A program made the position numbers and the translations under genes. Shown here piece after piece: positions 12,279 to 21,266 of a stretch of DNA of 64,000 bases. The notes under the pieces are model-generated. The model made no database searches, had not been told where the DNA came from, and worked only from the letters and a program-made list of their open reading frames with translations. The stretch comes from Lapidilactobacillus gannanensis (GTDB lineage Bacteria; Bacillota; Bacilli; Lactobacillales; Lactobacillaceae), in NCBI RefSeq assembly GCF_003946675.1, contig NZ_RHOT01000003.1, positions 1-64,000 of the forward strand, given 5' to 3'. Position 1 is the stretch's first letter. The number at the start of each line of letters is the position of its first letter.

Positions 12279-12880
12279 TAGGCTTGATCAGCCTCACTTT
12301 CCTCAAACTCATGGAGATCAGGATGATAATAATGTTCGCGACAAACTGGGTAATAAGATTCATTACCACCAATCTGCACTTGCTCACCTTCATAAACCGG
12401 CCGACCATTGTTGACCCGTAAATTCATCGTTGCCTTGCGTTGACAGAACCAGCAAATCGTTTTAATTTCTTCGATTTTGTCAGCATAAAGCAATAAATAA
12501 CGGGAGCCATCAAATAATTCATTCCGAAAATCATTTTTTAGGCCAAAAGTCATCACTGGAATTCCTAATTCATCAACAACTCGCGCTGCTTCGTAGACAT
12601 GATGCTTCTCCAAAAATTGGGCCTCATCAATTAAAACACAAGCAGGCTGTGGCTTAATCTTGGCCACTTCATCAAAAATATTTGTTGATGGAAAAATAGA
12701 TTCGGCTTTACGGCGCAAGCCAATTCGACTAGCCACATAACCAACACCATCCCGAGAATCAAGGCTGCTGGTCATTAATAAAACTGGTTTGTGCTCTTCT
12801 TCATAGTTATGGGCAACTTTTAAAATCTCAATCGTCTTGCCAGAGTTCATTGCCCCATAGCGATAAAATAACTGTGCCAT
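12278..12880 (-). CDS. tdk: Thymidine kinase (type II)
   Basis: Phosphorylates thymidine to dTMP in pyrimidine salvage. The P-loop is YGAMNSGKT (about residues 8-16), the catalytic Glu region is VLIDEAQFL, and the zinc ligands include CWFCQRKA and the C-terminal CREH. The 200-residue length is normal. The ATG follows CAGGAGG. It is the first gene of the minus-strand tdk-prfA-prmC series; a TATACT box lies about 40 bases upstream, but its -35 is weak. Confidence 0.96.
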   Translation of the reverse strand: MAQLFYRYGAMNSGKTIEILKVAHNYEEEHKPVLLMTSSLDSRDGVGYVASRIGLRRKAESIFPSTNIFDEVAKIKPQPACVLIDEAQFLEKHHVYEAARVVDELGIPVMTFGLKNDFRNELFDGSRYLLLYADKIEEIKTICWFCQRKATMNLRVNNGRPVYEGEQVQIGGNESYYPVCREHYYHPDLHEFEESEADQA

Positions 12881-12954
12881 TAGTTTGCCTCCTGAAGTTC
12901 ATTCGTTTTTAAGTATAAACGATTTTCAACAAATTGCCTAACTAAAATTACATA

Positions 12955-13066
12955 GTGTGAGGGCTGGTGGTTTTTTGGCGTAGTACAATTTCAAATATTT
13001 GCATGAGCGGTACAACCGATCGTGTGAATATTTAAATTGTACCTAGCCATTTACCAGCCTGAACAC
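12955..13066 (+). repeat. Structured tandem repeat, copy 1
   Basis: First of three 112-114 base units at an exact 124-base period. It folds as a long hairpin: GTGT/ACAC base, GGCTGGT/ACCAGCC, GGC/GCC, GTACAATTT/AAATTGTAC, a C bulge, AAATATT/AATATTT, CATG/CGTG, an AG/AT internal loop, then CGGT-ACA-ACCG. The following 12 bases (GTTTCAACCAGA) act as spacer. Strand is given as + because the CATG/CGTG helix contains a U-G pair that would be A-C on the other strand. Function unknown. Confidence 0.75.
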
Positions 13067-13078
13067 GTTTCAACCAGA

Positions 13079-13190
13079 GTGTGAGGGGTGCCGATCTTTT
13101 GGCGTAGGATAATTTCAAATAATTGCTTGAGCTGCACAGCAGATCGAGTAATTATTTAAATTAGCCATAGCCATTTGGCAACCCGAACAC
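13079..13190 (+). repeat. Structured tandem repeat, copy 2
   Basis: Same layout as copy 1 but with changed helices that still pair: the outer stem becomes GGTGCC-like/GGCAACCC, the middle stem AAATAATT/AATTATTT, then CTTG/CGAG and the tip CTGC-ACA-GCAG. The unpaired parts (TTTTGGCGTA, the C bulge, AG/AT, TAGCCATTT) stay constant. Compensatory change with fixed loops is a hallmark of selected structure. Confidence 0.75.
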
Positions 13191-13202
13191 GTTTCAGATA
13201 GA

Positions 13203-13316
13203 GTGTGAGGGCTGGTGTTTTTTTGGCGTAGCCTAACTTCAAATAATGATTTGAGCTGGTGCAACCAGATCGAAGCATTATTTAAGTTAAGCCTAGCCAT
13301 TTACCAGCCCGAACAC
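13203..13316 (+). repeat. Structured tandem repeat, copy 3
   Basis: Same architecture: GGGCTGGT/ACCAGCCC, TAACTT/AAGTTA, AAATAATG/CATTATTT, TTTG/CGAA and the tip CTGGT-GCA-ACCAG, one pair longer than in the other copies. It ends with GAACACATTTCA. The three copies fill most of the gap between the divergent tdk and murT genes; no ORF in this gap is convincing. Confidence 0.75.
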
Positions 13317-13436
13317 ATTTCAAAACTTAGAAAATATTTAACCCTCAGTGAACCTAGCCAGCAACAATCGGCTTATCCAGTTTGCCAACACCTAATCAGT
13401 AAAAAAATCGGTTCAATATGGTAAAATAAAAAGCGA

Positions 13437-13476
13437 TTAGTTTAATTATCAGCCGGTTAACACTGATAAAAACTAA
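13437..13476 (+). promoter_or_regulatory. Stem-loop upstream of murT
   Basis: Nested inverted repeats TTAGTTT/AAACTAA and TTATCAG/CTGATAA lie between a TAAAAT box near 13421 and the murT ribosome site. There is no T-run, so it is probably a leader hairpin or operator rather than a terminator. Confidence 0.4.
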
Positions 13477-13533
13477 CCATACTTAAATAATATTAACTTA
13501 ACGAAGAAATTTTAAATAAACGAGGAAAAGTTC

Positions 13534-14880
13534 ATGTCTTTAAATTCTGTCCTAGCCAAAGCAGTTGGCCGTAGTAGTTACTGGTTTCTGCACACTTTTC
13601 GCAGTGGTGGCAGTTCCTTGCCAGGTAAATTAGCCACCAAAATTGACCCACAAGTCCTTAAACATTTAGGTGCCAAATATGACGTGATTATCGTTACAGG
13701 TACCAATGGCAAAACCATGACGACCTCACTACTGACTAAAATCATCAAGCAAGTACAGCCAGACGTGCTGACAAATCCCAGTGGTTCAAATATGCTTCAG
13801 GGAATCGTCACTTCTTTTCTGGCGGCACCAAAGCCTGGCGCCAAACCACTGGCTATTCTAGAAGTAGACGAGGCTAACGTCGCGCCGGTCTGTGCCCAAA
13901 TCACCCCGAAAGCCTTTGTCCTGACCAATATTTTCCGTGACCAAATGGATCGTTATGGTGAAATCTATACCACCTACAAGAAAATTATTGATGGCGTGAA
14001 ACTGGCACCTACCGCAACGCTAATCGTCAATGGTGATGCGCCAATTTTTAATGACGCGCAGTTAAAAAATCCAATTGTCTACTATGGCTTTGCCGATAAA
14101 AACGGTTCTGCGGCAGATTTACGGGCTAGTTTTAATTCTGATGGCGTGCTTTGCCCAGTTTGCCAACACATTTTACATTACCACAGTATTACTTATGCCA
14201 ATCTTGGTGATTATTTTTGCCCCAATTGTGGTTTCGAGCGACCTGAATTAACTGACGAAGTGACTGCCATTGAAGAGTTACGACCAACTTTCTCAAAGTT
14301 TCGGATCAATAACACCGACTTAACTATTCACGTCGGTGGCATGTATAATATTTATAATGCCCTAGCCGCCTTTAGTGCAGCCCATTTTCTTAACATTCCC
14401 ACTGAAAAAATAATTGCGGCTTTTAATCATGATGAACAAGTTTTCGGTCGTCAGGAAGTAATTAAACTTAATGGCAAACATGCAACCATTATTCTTGTTA
14501 AAAATCCGGTTGGCTTAAATCAAGTTTTTGATTTGATCAAAACAGACACCGAACCTTTTTCGCTAGGATTTTTGCTAAATGCCAATCCAGCTGATGGTCG
14601 TGACACGAGTTGGATTTGGGATGGTGAATTTGAAAACCTGCCCTATCAAAAAATCCCGCAAATCATCTTAAGTGGTGAGCGGGAGCCTGATATTCATTTA
14701 CGTTTTCAAGTTGCTGGTGCCAGTGATGCGCAATTGATCACTAGTGATTCTCTGGACGCTTTTATTGACCAAGCTGGGATTATTCCCAATCAACATCTTT
14801 ACATCTTGACAACCTATACAGCAATGTTAGCTTTACGTAAAAAACTGGCAGAACAGGGTATTATCGCAGCAGGCTATTAA
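13534..14880 (+). CDS. murT: Mur ligase family protein MurT (lipid II isoglutaminyl synthase subunit)
   Basis: MurT with its partner GatD amidates the alpha-carboxyl of D-Glu in lipid II to D-isoglutamine. The Mur ligase ATP loop VTGTNGKTMTT is near residue 54. A Cys4 zinc ribbon (CPVC...CPNC, about 206-227) is inserted in the middle domain. The C-terminal DUF1727 domain holds the conserved Asp in NPADGRDTSWIWD. Length 448 matches MurT. The ATG follows ACGAGG. Unusually, no gatD follows: the next gene is convergent, and its stop codon overlaps this one. Confidence 0.9.
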   Translation: MSLNSVLAKAVGRSSYWFLHTFRSGGSSLPGKLATKIDPQVLKHLGAKYDVIIVTGTNGKTMTTSLLTKIIKQVQPDVLTNPSGSNMLQGIVTSFLAAPKPGAKPLAILEVDEANVAPVCAQITPKAFVLTNIFRDQMDRYGEIYTTYKKIIDGVKLAPTATLIVNGDAPIFNDAQLKNPIVYYGFADKNGSAADLRASFNSDGVLCPVCQHILHYHSITYANLGDYFCPNCGFERPELTDEVTAIEELRPTFSKFRINNTDLTIHVGGMYNIYNALAAFSAAHFLNIPTEKIIAAFNHDEQVFGRQEVIKLNGKHATIILVKNPVGLNQVFDLIKTDTEPFSLGFLLNANPADGRDTSWIWDGEFENLPYQKIPQIILSGEREPDIHLRFQVAGASDAQLITSDSLDAFIDQAGIIPNQHLYILTTYTAMLALRKKLAEQGIIAAGY

Positions 14881-15878
14881 TCTGTTAGTTCCTGAATAAA
14901 CGATTGAACGATGGCTTCTCGAGCGATGAGAAAGCGATCGTTTTTTTGTTGGGGATGAACGCGATTGCTTAGCACAATCAACCCCTGCTGTCGCTGCAAA
15001 TCTAATAACAAAAATGTCCCCGTGAAGCCAGTATGAAATAGCAATTGATGCCCATCGACTGCCGATCGCAAAGCCCAAGCCAAGGATCGGCCCAGTTGGT
15101 GTCCAGTCCAGTCTTGCAGCAAACTTTGCCGAAATTCTGCACTCAGCAAGTCCGGTAAATCAGGGCGCTGACCAAGATACCATTGACTAAACGTCACCAA
15201 ATCATTTAAATCAGCAAATAGCCCCGCAGAACCACAATGCATCCCTAAAATTTGAGCTTTGGGATCATGAACTTGTCCTTGACGCAAGTAACCAGCCTGA
15301 TAAGTAGTCGGGACACAGCGACTAGCAACTGGTTTAAAGGTCGTGTTGAATAAACGTAGTGGCTGAAGGACTCGTTCCGTAATAACTGTCTGAATTGGTT
15401 GCTGACAAATTGCTTCGACAATCCAACCCAAATACAGAAAACCAACATCCGTATAAACCATTTGGCGCTCAAAAGTGGCCGTCACTGGTAAAGCCAACAA
15501 AGCCGCCTGCAAATCAATTGCACTTAATTGATTGCGATGCGGAATATAGCCTGCAATACCTGACGTATGCGTTAATAAATGTCGCAAGGTCACACGGTGG
15601 TCCTTAAAAGCTGGTAAATATTGTTGCACCGAATCATCAAGCTGACACTTACCTGCCGCAATGAGTTCAAAAACAACCGTCGCCGTTCCGACCACTTTCG
15701 TCAGACTAGCTAAATCATAAAGTAAGCCTGGTTGTAAGCGCTCCGGCTCTGGGAACCATTGTTTATCTCCTTGCACTTTCGTCATAACTGTTTGACCATT
15801 AATCAGTGCATAACTTAAGCCAGGAACAATCTGCTGCTGTAATAAGCTATTTAATAGTGCTTGCGTCCTTGGATACAT
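14877..15878 (-). CDS. Serine hydrolase of the beta-lactamase / penicillin-binding protein family
   Basis: The three family motifs are present: SLTK (SxxK, catalytic Ser and Lys, near residue 59), YTDVG (YxN-like Tyr, near 147) and HTGFTG (KTG-like, near 292). I see no signal peptide or membrane helix, so it resembles the cytoplasmic class C-like esterases and peptidases of Gram-positive bacteria more than a secreted PBP. The ATG at 15878 follows AGAGGGTG. The substrate cannot be told from sequence. Its stop overlaps the murT stop on the other strand. Confidence 0.85.
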   Translation of the reverse strand: MYPRTQALLNSLLQQQIVPGLSYALINGQTVMTKVQGDKQWFPEPERLQPGLLYDLASLTKVVGTATVVFELIAAGKCQLDDSVQQYLPAFKDHRVTLRHLLTHTSGIAGYIPHRNQLSAIDLQAALLALPVTATFERQMVYTDVGFLYLGWIVEAICQQPIQTVITERVLQPLRLFNTTFKPVASRCVPTTYQAGYLRQGQVHDPKAQILGMHCGSAGLFADLNDLVTFSQWYLGQRPDLPDLLSAEFRQSLLQDWTGHQLGRSLAWALRSAVDGHQLLFHTGFTGTFLLLDLQRQQGLIVLSNRVHPQQKNDRFLIAREAIVQSFIQELTD

Positions 15879-15930
15879 CACATCACCCTCTAACTTTTAG
15901 TATAGCATTTTCAAAGCAAGGCCAAATAAA

Positions 15931-15970
15931 AATTAGCGTTGGGTCATATAAAAGCAGACTAACGCTAATT
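15931..15970. repeat. Inverted repeat (terminator-like)
   Basis: Perfect 10-bp arms AATTAGCGTT and AACGCTAATT around a 20-base loop. On the minus strand the hairpin runs into TTTTTATTT, so it may end transcription from the lipoprotein side. A related fragment (TAACGCTAGCTAA) recurs near 16007, and GGTCATATA at 15942 is mirrored by TATATGAC at 16019. Confidence 0.5.
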
Positions 15971-16022
15971 AGCTCGGTGATTCTTCAAAAAAAGTTAACT
16001 GGTTCTAACGCTAGCTAATATA

Positions 16023-16154
16023 TGACAAAAGGCAGTCAGCCGGTCAGCAGTAACGTAAAAAGAGCGCCCAATTCTTCTGACGAATTGGACGCTCTTTGTG
16101 TCACTAAGCGGCACTGACTGTTCTTTTGAGAACACGTTTCAGCAGCCAAAGTTC
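16023..16154 (+). repeat. Dispersed intergenic hairpin element, copy A
   Basis: Member of a family with copies near 46429 and 54674 and a partial one near 43501. Shared parts are TGACAAAAGGC, GTCAGCC, TAACGTAAAA, a central hairpin with a constant AATTC/GAATT top and a variable base, then CTTTTGAGAACACGTTTCAG. Here the hairpin base is AAAGAGCG/CGCTCTTT. The hairpin can act as a terminator in both directions and lies downstream of the minus-strand lipoprotein gene. Confidence 0.7.
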
Positions 16155-16197
16155 ACTTTATTATTTGATTATAAATTTCGTTTAAAATCAGCTCAGC

Positions 16198-16938
16198 CTA
16201 TTTCTTTACTAAATACATATAAAGTGCTTTAGTCGAGAAATTAGTTTCAAAGGTAACCCCTTTGCTATGAATGTTATCAATCGTGGTTTGCCCGTTTTCG
16301 GCTTTCTTAGCAAGTTTTTGATAATCTTTCAAAACCTGTTTACCATCTGCACCAACACTGTTTGATAAGGCAACCAGTTGTAATGCAAACTTTTTCATTT
16401 CAGTTTTTGATTTCATTTTGCTAACACTAAACACATAGGCCACACCAACCAATTGTTGATTCTGAACATTGACGCGAATCCGCAAGCCATCAGCATTAAC
16501 TAAATCAGTCAGCCCATCTTTAATTTGCATCGGCAACACACTAGCACCTGTTTTCATTTGCTGGTTAATAACATTATAGGTCATCGCAAATTTAGGATAA
16601 CTTGCTAATGGTTTTGCTTTAGCAACGGTCACTGTTTTGGTCGTGGTCACGCCGCGACGCTTGGCCGCCAGTTTAACTTTTGTCGCTTTTAATTGGCTAG
16701 GTACTTGGATCACAAAAGTACCATCTTGATTATTAACTTTTTTCGTTTGTCCAGCACCAATTTGATAAGTTAAAGCAGCATTTTTTGAAGCTGTTCCCTT
16801 AACTACAGTGACAATGCCATCAGGCTTAAATGTCTGAGCACTTGGTTTTAAACTAGGCTGCTTACTTTGACACCCAGCTAAACCAATCACACCAACTACT
16901 AATAGGGCAAGACTAGCCACAAGCTTTTTAATTTTCAT
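16198..16938 (-). CDS. Lipoprotein of unknown function
   Basis: This 246-residue protein has a clear lipoprotein signal: charged KIKK start, hydrophobic stretch and the lipobox LAGC with Cys23. The mature N-terminal part (about 35-110) looks like a small beta domain with alternating Lys/Thr/Val, and the C-terminal half (about 115-245) is a mixed domain I do not recognise. It follows the ABC exporter genes with an 18-base gap, so it is probably co-transcribed with them. The ATG has GGAAGGA upstream. Role unknown. Confidence 0.75.
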   Translation of the reverse strand: MKIKKLVASLALLVVGVIGLAGCQSKQPSLKPSAQTFKPDGIVTVVKGTASKNAALTYQIGAGQTKKVNNQDGTFVIQVPSQLKATKVKLAAKRRGVTTTKTVTVAKAKPLASYPKFAMTYNVINQQMKTGASVLPMQIKDGLTDLVNADGLRIRVNVQNQQLVGVAYVFSVSKMKSKTEMKKFALQLVALSNSVGADGKQVLKDYQKLAKKAENGQTTIDNIHSKGVTFETNFSTKALYMYLVKK

Positions 16939-16956
16939 GATTGACTTCCTTCCCCA

Positions 16957-18849
16957 TTAAATTTCCACGTTGCCAGTAAACTGTGAATTATACAAATCAG
17001 CATAAAATCCTTGCTTAGCCATTAACTGATCGTGATTCCCAGTTTCAACAATTGAGCCGTGGTTCATCACTAAGATATTATCGGCATCACGAATTGTTGA
17101 CAAACGATGGGCAACAACAAAACTAGTCCGACCTTTAAGCAAACGGCCCATTGCATGTTGAATGTGTAATTCAGTCCGTGTATCAACAGAAGATGTCGCC
17201 TCATCAAGAATTAGAATTTCAGGATCGGCAACAAAAGCCCGCGCAATAGTTAACAATTGTCGTTGTCCTTGGGAAATATTAGAAGCTTCCTCATTTAGGA
17301 CTGTATCATAGCCATCTGGCAACTGCCGGACAAATTCATCAACATGAGCTGCTTTAGCTGCAGCAATAATTTCATCATGAGTGGCATCCTCACGCCCATA
17401 CTTCAAATTATCATAGATTGTCCCAGTAAAGAGCCAAGTATCTTGAAGTACCATCGCAAAGTGACGGCGTAAATCTTCGCGCTTCATATTCCGCGTATCA
17501 ACACCCTTTAAGCGAATAGAACCACCAGCCACATCATAGAAGCGCTCTAACAAATTAATAATGGTCGTTTTGCCGGCACCAGTTGGTCCAACAATAGCAA
17601 TCATCTGACCAGGTTTAACAGCTAAATTATAGTCAGTCATTAGCAAATCTTTGCCTTGATAACCAAACTTAACATGTGCCATCGTCAAAATATCTTTGCT
17701 AGCTGCTACGTCAGGAAGATCAACCTGATCATCAGTCATATCATCCTCATCAAGTACCTCAAAGACACGCTCAGCAGAAGCAACGGTTGCTTGAATCGTA
17801 TTAGTTAAGTTAGCCAATTGGGTGATTGGTTGCGAGAATTGTTGCGTATATTGCAAGAATGCTTGCACATCACCTAATGACATGCTCCCATTAGCTACTT
17901 GGATACCACCAAGAACCCCAACGAACACATACCCTAAGTTATTAATGAAAGTCATTAATGGCATAATTAATCCAGAGATCATTTGTGCTTTCCATGAAGC
18001 AGCGTACAAACGCTCATTTTCTTCATTAAATTCACTAATGGCTTGAGTCTCATGATTAAAGCTACGATTGATAATATGACCAGCGTAGTTCTCTTCAATT
18101 TGATTATTTAATAATCCTAAACTCTTCTGTTGGGCTGCGAAGAACCGTTGCGACCGTGGTGCAACAACACCAACAACAACTAGGCTTAACGGAATCGTGG
18201 CAATTGCGACTAAAGTTAATTGCCAACTAATTGTTAACATCATCCACAAAGTCCCAATGAACATCACCGTACTTTGAATCAACTGCGTCAAACTTTGTTG
18301 CAAAGTTCCGGCAATGTTATCCATATCGTTAATGGCCCGCGACATAATATCACCATTAGAGTGGGTGTCGTAGTAGTTAATCGGTAACGTCTTCATTTTG
18401 GCTTTCATTTCTCGGCGTAACCGATAAACAGTTTCCTGTGAAATCCGCGTCATCATGAACTGCATGATAAAGTTTAACAGTGCCGAAGCCACATACATCA
18501 TAATGACCGTCATGATAATTGATTCAATTTTAGTAAAATCAATTGGGTATTCTTTCATGGCAATCCCGGCCTTTTGCATTGCCGTACCACTCATCACACC
18601 CTTAAAAAGTTCTGTAGTTGCCTTTCCTAAAATCTTCGGCGTTTGTACCTGAAGAATTTGCGAGCCCACAGCGAAAATCATCACAATTACTAACGCAATT
18701 CGATATTTAGCCATGTAATTAAACAAACGGCCAACAGTGCCCCAGAAATTCTTAGCCTTTTCACCAGGAAGCGCCATCCCACCGCCGGGACCGTGACCCC
18801 CCATTGGTCGAGCTGGATGGGAATTGCTGCGATTATTTTGTTCACTCAT
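16957..18849 (-). CDS. ABC multidrug exporter, half-transporter with canonical ATP site
   Basis: Six membrane helices (about residues 50-350) fused to an ATPase domain. Walker A is GPTGAGKT, the signature NISQGQRQ, and Walker B ILILDEAT with catalytic Glu, followed by the H-loop VAHRLST. The N-terminus has a Gly/His/Pro-rich stretch (residues 10-28). The ATG at 18849 follows GGGAG and overlaps the previous gene by eight bases; an upstream in-frame codon lacks support. It pairs with the preceding half-transporter as an LmrCD/BmrCD-type heterodimer. Confidence 0.9.
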   Translation of the reverse strand: MSEQNNRSNSHPARPMGGHGPGGGMALPGEKAKNFWGTVGRLFNYMAKYRIALVIVMIFAVGSQILQVQTPKILGKATTELFKGVMSGTAMQKAGIAMKEYPIDFTKIESIIMTVIMMYVASALLNFIMQFMMTRISQETVYRLRREMKAKMKTLPINYYDTHSNGDIMSRAINDMDNIAGTLQQSLTQLIQSTVMFIGTLWMMLTISWQLTLVAIATIPLSLVVVGVVAPRSQRFFAAQQKSLGLLNNQIEENYAGHIINRSFNHETQAISEFNEENERLYAASWKAQMISGLIMPLMTFINNLGYVFVGVLGGIQVANGSMSLGDVQAFLQYTQQFSQPITQLANLTNTIQATVASAERVFEVLDEDDMTDDQVDLPDVAASKDILTMAHVKFGYQGKDLLMTDYNLAVKPGQMIAIVGPTGAGKTTIINLLERFYDVAGGSIRLKGVDTRNMKREDLRRHFAMVLQDTWLFTGTIYDNLKYGREDATHDEIIAAAKAAHVDEFVRQLPDGYDTVLNEEASNISQGQRQLLTIARAFVADPEILILDEATSSVDTRTELHIQHAMGRLLKGRTSFVVAHRLSTIRDADNILVMNHGSIVETGNHDQLMAKQGFYADLYNSQFTGNVEI

Positions 18850-20578
18850 TAGAAGCACTCCCTTCCTTAATTTGTGAATCAACGATTTCGCGATAAACCT
18901 CATTATTTTCTTTTAATTCTTGATGTGTGCCTAAACCCACCATCTTGCCATCTTCAAGAACAATAATTTGATCAGCATCAGCAACAGTTGACACTCGTTG
19001 ACCTACAATGACAATAATGGCTTGATTGACAGTCTTGTCTTGACGTAGTGCCTGACGCAATAGAGCATCAGTCTTAAAGTCAAGGGCTGAGAAAGAATCA
19101 TCGAAAATATAAACTGAAGCTTTTTTAACCAATGCTCGGGCGATTGCTAGCCGTTGTTTCTGACCACCAGAGAAGTTATCGCCACCTTGTTCAACAAAAG
19201 TATCTAAGCCATCACTTTCGCGGATAAAGTCAGCTGCTTGAGCAATTTCTAAGGCATGCCACAATTCATCATCAGTCGCCTGAGCATTCCCATATAATAA
19301 GTTATCTCGCAAGGAACCCTTGAACAAAACTGCTTTTTGTGGCACTAAAGCAATTTGATCTTGCAAATCATGTTTGCTGACGGATTCAACATTTAACCCA
19401 TTGACCCGCACCGCACCTTGTTCAACATCATAAAAGCGAGGGATCAAGTTGATCAATGTTGATTTACCAGAACCTGTCCCACCAATAATTGCTAAGGTTT
19501 GACCAGCCTTCATATGCGCATGAACGTCAATTAACGCTGGCTTCTCTGCCCCATGATAACGGAAAACGACGTCATCAAAATCCAATTGAGCTGGTTCGTC
19601 AGTACTAAACTTCTTAGGATCTTTAGGTTCAAGAATCCGAGTCTTCAAATCAAAGACTTTTTGAATCCGATCAGCTGAAGCTTGTGCACGGGGAATAAAG
19701 ACAAAGACCATTGCTAACATCATAAAACTCATTAAAATCTGCATCGCATACGTCATGAAAGCAATCATATTCCCAATCGGCATCGCCTGATTAGCAATCA
19801 AATGACCACCAAACCAAGTAATTGCAATGTTGGTCCCACTCATGACCAAAGTCATCACAGGAAACATTGCGGCCATAATTGAAAATACTTTCCGAGCATT
19901 ATTCGTATAATCACGGTTAACACCATCAAAACGATTTTGTTCGAAATTATCACGGACAAACGCACGAATAACTCTTACCCCCGTTAAACCTTCACGGAAG
20001 ACTAAGTTTAATTTATCAGTCTTAGTTTGCATTGCTTTAAATAATGGCACTGCAAAATACATAATAATGCCGATAAAGACAACAATAATTGGAATAACGA
20101 CAATGAAAATACTTGTTAATTGTGCATCCTTTTGATAGGCCATGAAACTAGCACCAATTAACGTGATTGGTGCCATAATCATCATTCTTAAAGCCACCAT
20201 CGCCACGTTTTGAATTTGAATAACATCATTTGTGGTCCGCGTAATCAGCGAAGAAGTCCCAACTTGATCAAATTCATCATCAGACATATTTAAAACTTTT
20301 TGATAAATATCTCGACGTAAATTTTTACCTAACGTTTGTGAAGTACGTGCCGCCAACAACACATTACCGAAGGCAAAAATAACAGCTAGCAGTGACACAA
20401 GCAACATCTTACCGCCAACACTCCAGATATAACTGACGTCACCTTTGGCAACACCATCATTTACCAAATCCGAAGTCAGATTTGGTAAGTAAAGATTAGT
20501 CACAACTTGACCAATCATAAAGAGAACCGCACCAATAACTGCCCAAACGGACACACGATTCTTAGCAATTTTTATCAT
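18842..20578 (-). CDS. ABC multidrug exporter, half-transporter with degenerate ATP site
   Basis: 578 residues: six membrane helices and an ATPase domain with Walker A GGTGSGKS and signature FSGGQKQ. The Walker B catalytic Glu is replaced by Asp (VYIFDDSF) and the H-loop His by Gln (VGQRVST). These losses mark the non-hydrolysing site of asymmetric heterodimeric exporters, which fits the canonical partner next door. Start and previous stop overlap as ATGA with the TetR gene. Substrates are probably hydrophobic drugs or peptides; that is inference. Confidence 0.9.
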   Translation of the reverse strand: MIKIAKNRVSVWAVIGAVLFMIGQVVTNLYLPNLTSDLVNDGVAKGDVSYIWSVGGKMLLVSLLAVIFAFGNVLLAARTSQTLGKNLRRDIYQKVLNMSDDEFDQVGTSSLITRTTNDVIQIQNVAMVALRMMIMAPITLIGASFMAYQKDAQLTSIFIVVIPIIVVFIGIIMYFAVPLFKAMQTKTDKLNLVFREGLTGVRVIRAFVRDNFEQNRFDGVNRDYTNNARKVFSIMAAMFPVMTLVMSGTNIAITWFGGHLIANQAMPIGNMIAFMTYAMQILMSFMMLAMVFVFIPRAQASADRIQKVFDLKTRILEPKDPKKFSTDEPAQLDFDDVVFRYHGAEKPALIDVHAHMKAGQTLAIIGGTGSGKSTLINLIPRFYDVEQGAVRVNGLNVESVSKHDLQDQIALVPQKAVLFKGSLRDNLLYGNAQATDDELWHALEIAQAADFIRESDGLDTFVEQGGDNFSGGQKQRLAIARALVKKASVYIFDDSFSALDFKTDALLRQALRQDKTVNQAIIVIVGQRVSTVADADQIIVLEDGKMVGLGTHQELKENNEVYREIVDSQIKEGSASNE

Positions 20579-21225
20579 GCCTGATTCCCCCTTGTCGAAT
20601 TCAAAACACCATTTTCAAACCAGCTTAGAACCAAATCAAATTGTTCATCGAAATCATCAGAGGTCACTGGCAACTCCTGGTTCTGTAACATAAAGTAACG
20701 CGCCGTTGAATGACCTAAGAAGCCTAATAAGATATGAATCAACAAATCGAATTGTTCTTCATCTACATTGAGTAAACTTAAATCTGTGTGCGCCTTAATT
20801 TCCTCAGTCCATTGTGAGAAATGGTGATGAGGTCGAACATGCATTGGTGACAGTCGCTGGTAATTACGATAATCAAGATCCATAAATAAATTACGTAAAA
20901 GCTTTTTATCGGGACCATTCACAAAAGTAAAAATTTCTTGATGAAACATGGCTTTCAATGCAGCAAATAAATCGCCGTGTAATTGATCAAGTATTTCAAC
21001 AAATCGCTTTTGAAAATGTTGCTTAAAAGTAGAGATTAAATAGAAGTAAAGATCATCTTTATCTTTAAAGTATTGATAAAAACTACCACGGGGTATTTGC
21101 GCCAATTGGACAACATCAGCTACAGTAACTTGTGATGCTGGTACTCTTGTAAAAGCCTCTCTAGCAGCAGCAATAATTTTTGCTTGCTTCGCCTCGGGAA
21201 GTCCAAAAAAGGTACTGCTCGGCAT
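20575..21225 (-). CDS. TetR-family transcriptional repressor of the ABC exporter
   Basis: The N-terminal helix-turn-helix (about residues 10-60) has the family pattern (EAFTRVPASQVTVADVVQLA, then PRGSFYQYFKDKDDL). The remaining 150 residues form the ligand domain. The ATG at 21225 lies eight bases after AAAGGAG; the GTG at 21234 overlaps that site. It is the first gene of an operon with the exporter pair and has a perfect operator upstream, so it very likely represses its own operon until a ligand binds. Confidence 0.9.
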   Translation of the reverse strand: MPSSTFFGLPEAKQAKIIAAAREAFTRVPASQVTVADVVQLAQIPRGSFYQYFKDKDDLYFYLISTFKQHFQKRFVEILDQLHGDLFAALKAMFHQEIFTFVNGPDKKLLRNLFMDLDYRNYQRLSPMHVRPHHHFSQWTEEIKAHTDLSLLNVDEEQFDLLIHILLGFLGHSTARYFMLQNQELPVTSDDFDEQFDLVLSWFENGVLNSTRGNQA

Positions 21226-21266
21226 ATCAGCCACTCCTTTCTAATTGATGTTTTGTAAATAAAAAA

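Noticed and set aside
12955-13316. CRISPR array
   Set aside because: Only three units, each over 110 bases and internally palindromic, with 12-base conserved gaps instead of unique spacers, and no cas genes.
13115-13424. Short ORFs within the tandem repeats
   Set aside because: They change frame and sequence between copies, while the pairing is kept, so selection is on structure rather than protein.
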